Assembly: GCA_028868555.1 (NCBI GenBank)
Contig: JAGWUG010000003.1
Location: 1-14,141 of the forward strand
Origin: Actinomycetales bacterium
GTDB lineage: Bacteria; Actinomycetota; Actinomycetes; Actinomycetales; Microbacteriaceae
Direction: 5' to 3'
DNA length: 14,141 nucleotides
A program made the translations under genes and the position numbers. Positions 13,072 to 14,141 of this stretch are shown piece by piece; the stretch's first letter is position 1; the number at the start of each line of letters is the position of its first letter. The notes below the pieces were generated by a model. The model had not been told where the DNA came from. It saw only the letters and a list, made by a program, of their open reading frames with translations, and ran no database searches.

Positions 13072-14141
13072 GTGAACGAAAACCCGATGCTGGCAATCCC
13101 CAACCGTAAGGCGTGGGACGACTGGCGTGCCGAGATTCAGGCCATCGGTGTTACCAACCCGCTGCTCAACTACGAGTTTGATGCGTTCTGCCAGATTGAC
13201 CTAGATCGCGCTCATCCGGGCGGCATGGCCCAGTTCACCGCAACCGGCGCCAGCACCCTCAGCAACCTGGTGCGCGATCCACTTACTTTCTCCAAGGCGC
13301 ATTCTGCCGCCAAACGCATCGATGCCAAGACTCACCAGCTGCGCGACCACTTTGGTATTGAGTCCTGCCACCTGGTTTCGGGAATGATCAGCCTCGAGGG
13401 TGATGGCTTCGACCTCAAGCTGCCAATACTGCTCTGGCCAATTCAGCTGATCCGCATCGGTGATGACTTTGAGGTGCGCCAGGCCGGAAGCCCGCGCGTG
13501 AACCCAGCCCTAATTACTTCGCTGGAGAACTGCTACGGCGTGAAGGTCAGCGCCAAGGCTCTGCTCGACACCATTCAGCCAAAGTCCGATCTGGTGCCGA
13601 TTGCGCTACTCGACTACGTGGCGAACGCGGTTGGCGCGGCTGGCCGGGTTGAGCTCAAGCCAATCCTGGCGCTGGGAAACTTCACCACGGTTCCAACCTC
13701 CATGCTCGGTGACATTTCGAGCATCGATGTGCCCCTGCTTAACCACCTAGCCTCGGGTGCCGAGGCGGCCGACCTAGCTCCGCTGGCAAACGGCGGCGCC
13801 CATCCGGTGGCCGATGCCGACGAGACTCAGCGTCGAATCATGGCTCGAGCTGTGGCCGGTCAATCCTTCGCGGTGGAAACTCTGCCGGGCTGCGGCTACA
13901 CCCAGACCGTGGTCAACACTCTGGCCGCGCTGACGGCCGCCCGTCGCCGCACTCTGGTTCTGGCGCCGCGTCGTCAGACCCTCAACGAGCTAGCCGACCG
14001 CTTTGCCGTTGCCGGCCTCAACGGCCTTGCGCTGCGCAGCGACTCAGCCTGGATGGACACCATCGCTGCCATTAGCCGCAGTGAGAAGTCGCGTTCCACC
14101 GTGAGTGGCACGGCTGCGGTTGACCTTCAGGACCTGAGCAA
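13072..14141 (+). CDS. Large P-loop/helicase-like ATPase, N-terminal 356 codons (runs off the window)
   Basis: An open frame from GTG to the window end with no stop. The first 260 residues are a helical and beta region with no motif I can name, starting N-E-N-P-M-L-A-I-P and rich in Trp/Asp early (K-A-W-D-D-W). Residues about 262-300 then look like the first helicase motif of superfamily 1: Q-R-R-I-M-A-R-A followed by T-L-P-G-C-G-Y-T-Q-T-V-V-N-T-L. Next come R-R-R-T-L-V-L-A-P-R-R-Q-T-L-N-E-L, resembling motif Ia. The usual G-K-T lysine is Y276, so the P-loop is degenerate. It is probably one of the long actinobacterial 'AAA family ATPase' or helicase-like proteins, inferred from the motif spacing. 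An in-frame ATG at 13087 is an alternative start. Confidence 0.75.
   Translation, partial: MNENPMLAIPNRKAWDDWRAEIQAIGVTNPLLNYEFDAFCQIDLDRAHPGGMAQFTATGASTLSNLVRDPLTFSKAHSAAKRIDAKTHQLRDHFGIESCHLVSGMISLEGDGFDLKLPILLWPIQLIRIGDDFEVRQAGSPRVNPALITSLENCYGVKVSAKALLDTIQPKSDLVPIALLDYVANAVGAAGRVELKPILALGNFTTVPTSMLGDISSIDVPLLNHLASGAEAADLAPLANGGAHPVADADETQRRIMARAVAGQSFAVETLPGCGYTQTVVNTLAALTAARRRTLVLAPRRQTLNELADRFAVAGLNGLALRSDSAWMDTIAAISRSEKSRSTVSGTAAVDLQDLS

Overview
The window comes from an actinobacterium, most likely a Microbacteriaceae member with a streamlined genome, for example a freshwater 'Luna'-type lineage. This is inferred from the gene families: a DtxR/IdeR repressor with every metal ligand in the classical positions, the actinobacterial SerC type, a bacterial XPB helicase next to a helicase-associated protein, and DUF3027 and DUF2530. 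GTG and TTG starts, short gaps and overlapping genes fit. The sequence looks like ordinary chromosome; I saw no insertion sequence, prophage, CRISPR array or rRNA.

Layout: (1) 1-4534, minus strand. A two-TM small protein, a helicase-associated protein and XPB form a tight run. After a 101-base gap come an OmpR-type response regulator and the first codons of a probable sensor kinase. (2) 4535-5589, plus strand: a cold-shock-domain protein and a DUF3027 protein. (3) 6816-5470, minus strand: serC followed directly by a DUF2530 membrane protein, whose 3' end overlaps the DUF3027 gene tail-to-tail by 120 bp. (4) 6914-9428, plus strand: a DtxR-family regulator, an NlpC/P60 peptidase, a 335-base gap and an HNH endonuclease. 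The gap holds a short His-rich ORF whose stop codon touches a strong intrinsic terminator. (5) 9489-12864, plus strand: a group II PLP decarboxylase, then a Gfo/Idh/MocA oxidoreductase overlapping an alpha/beta-hydrolase by 8 nt. (6) 12938-12867: tRNA-Arg(CCU) on the minus strand. (7) 13072 to the end, plus strand: the 5' part of a large P-loop/helicase-like protein with a degenerate Walker A.

Functional themes are DNA repair (XPB and partner), envelope signalling and remodelling (two-component pair, NlpC/P60), metal homeostasis (DtxR, with a candidate iron box between it and serC) and amino-acid metabolism (SerC, PLP decarboxylase). The observations most worth checking are the ORF-terminator unit before the HNH gene, the candidate iron box over the serC -10, the domain shared by XPB and its neighbour, the convergent gene overlap, the degenerate Walker A protein, three 11-bp-phased repeats before the response regulator, and three starts with leaderless geometry.
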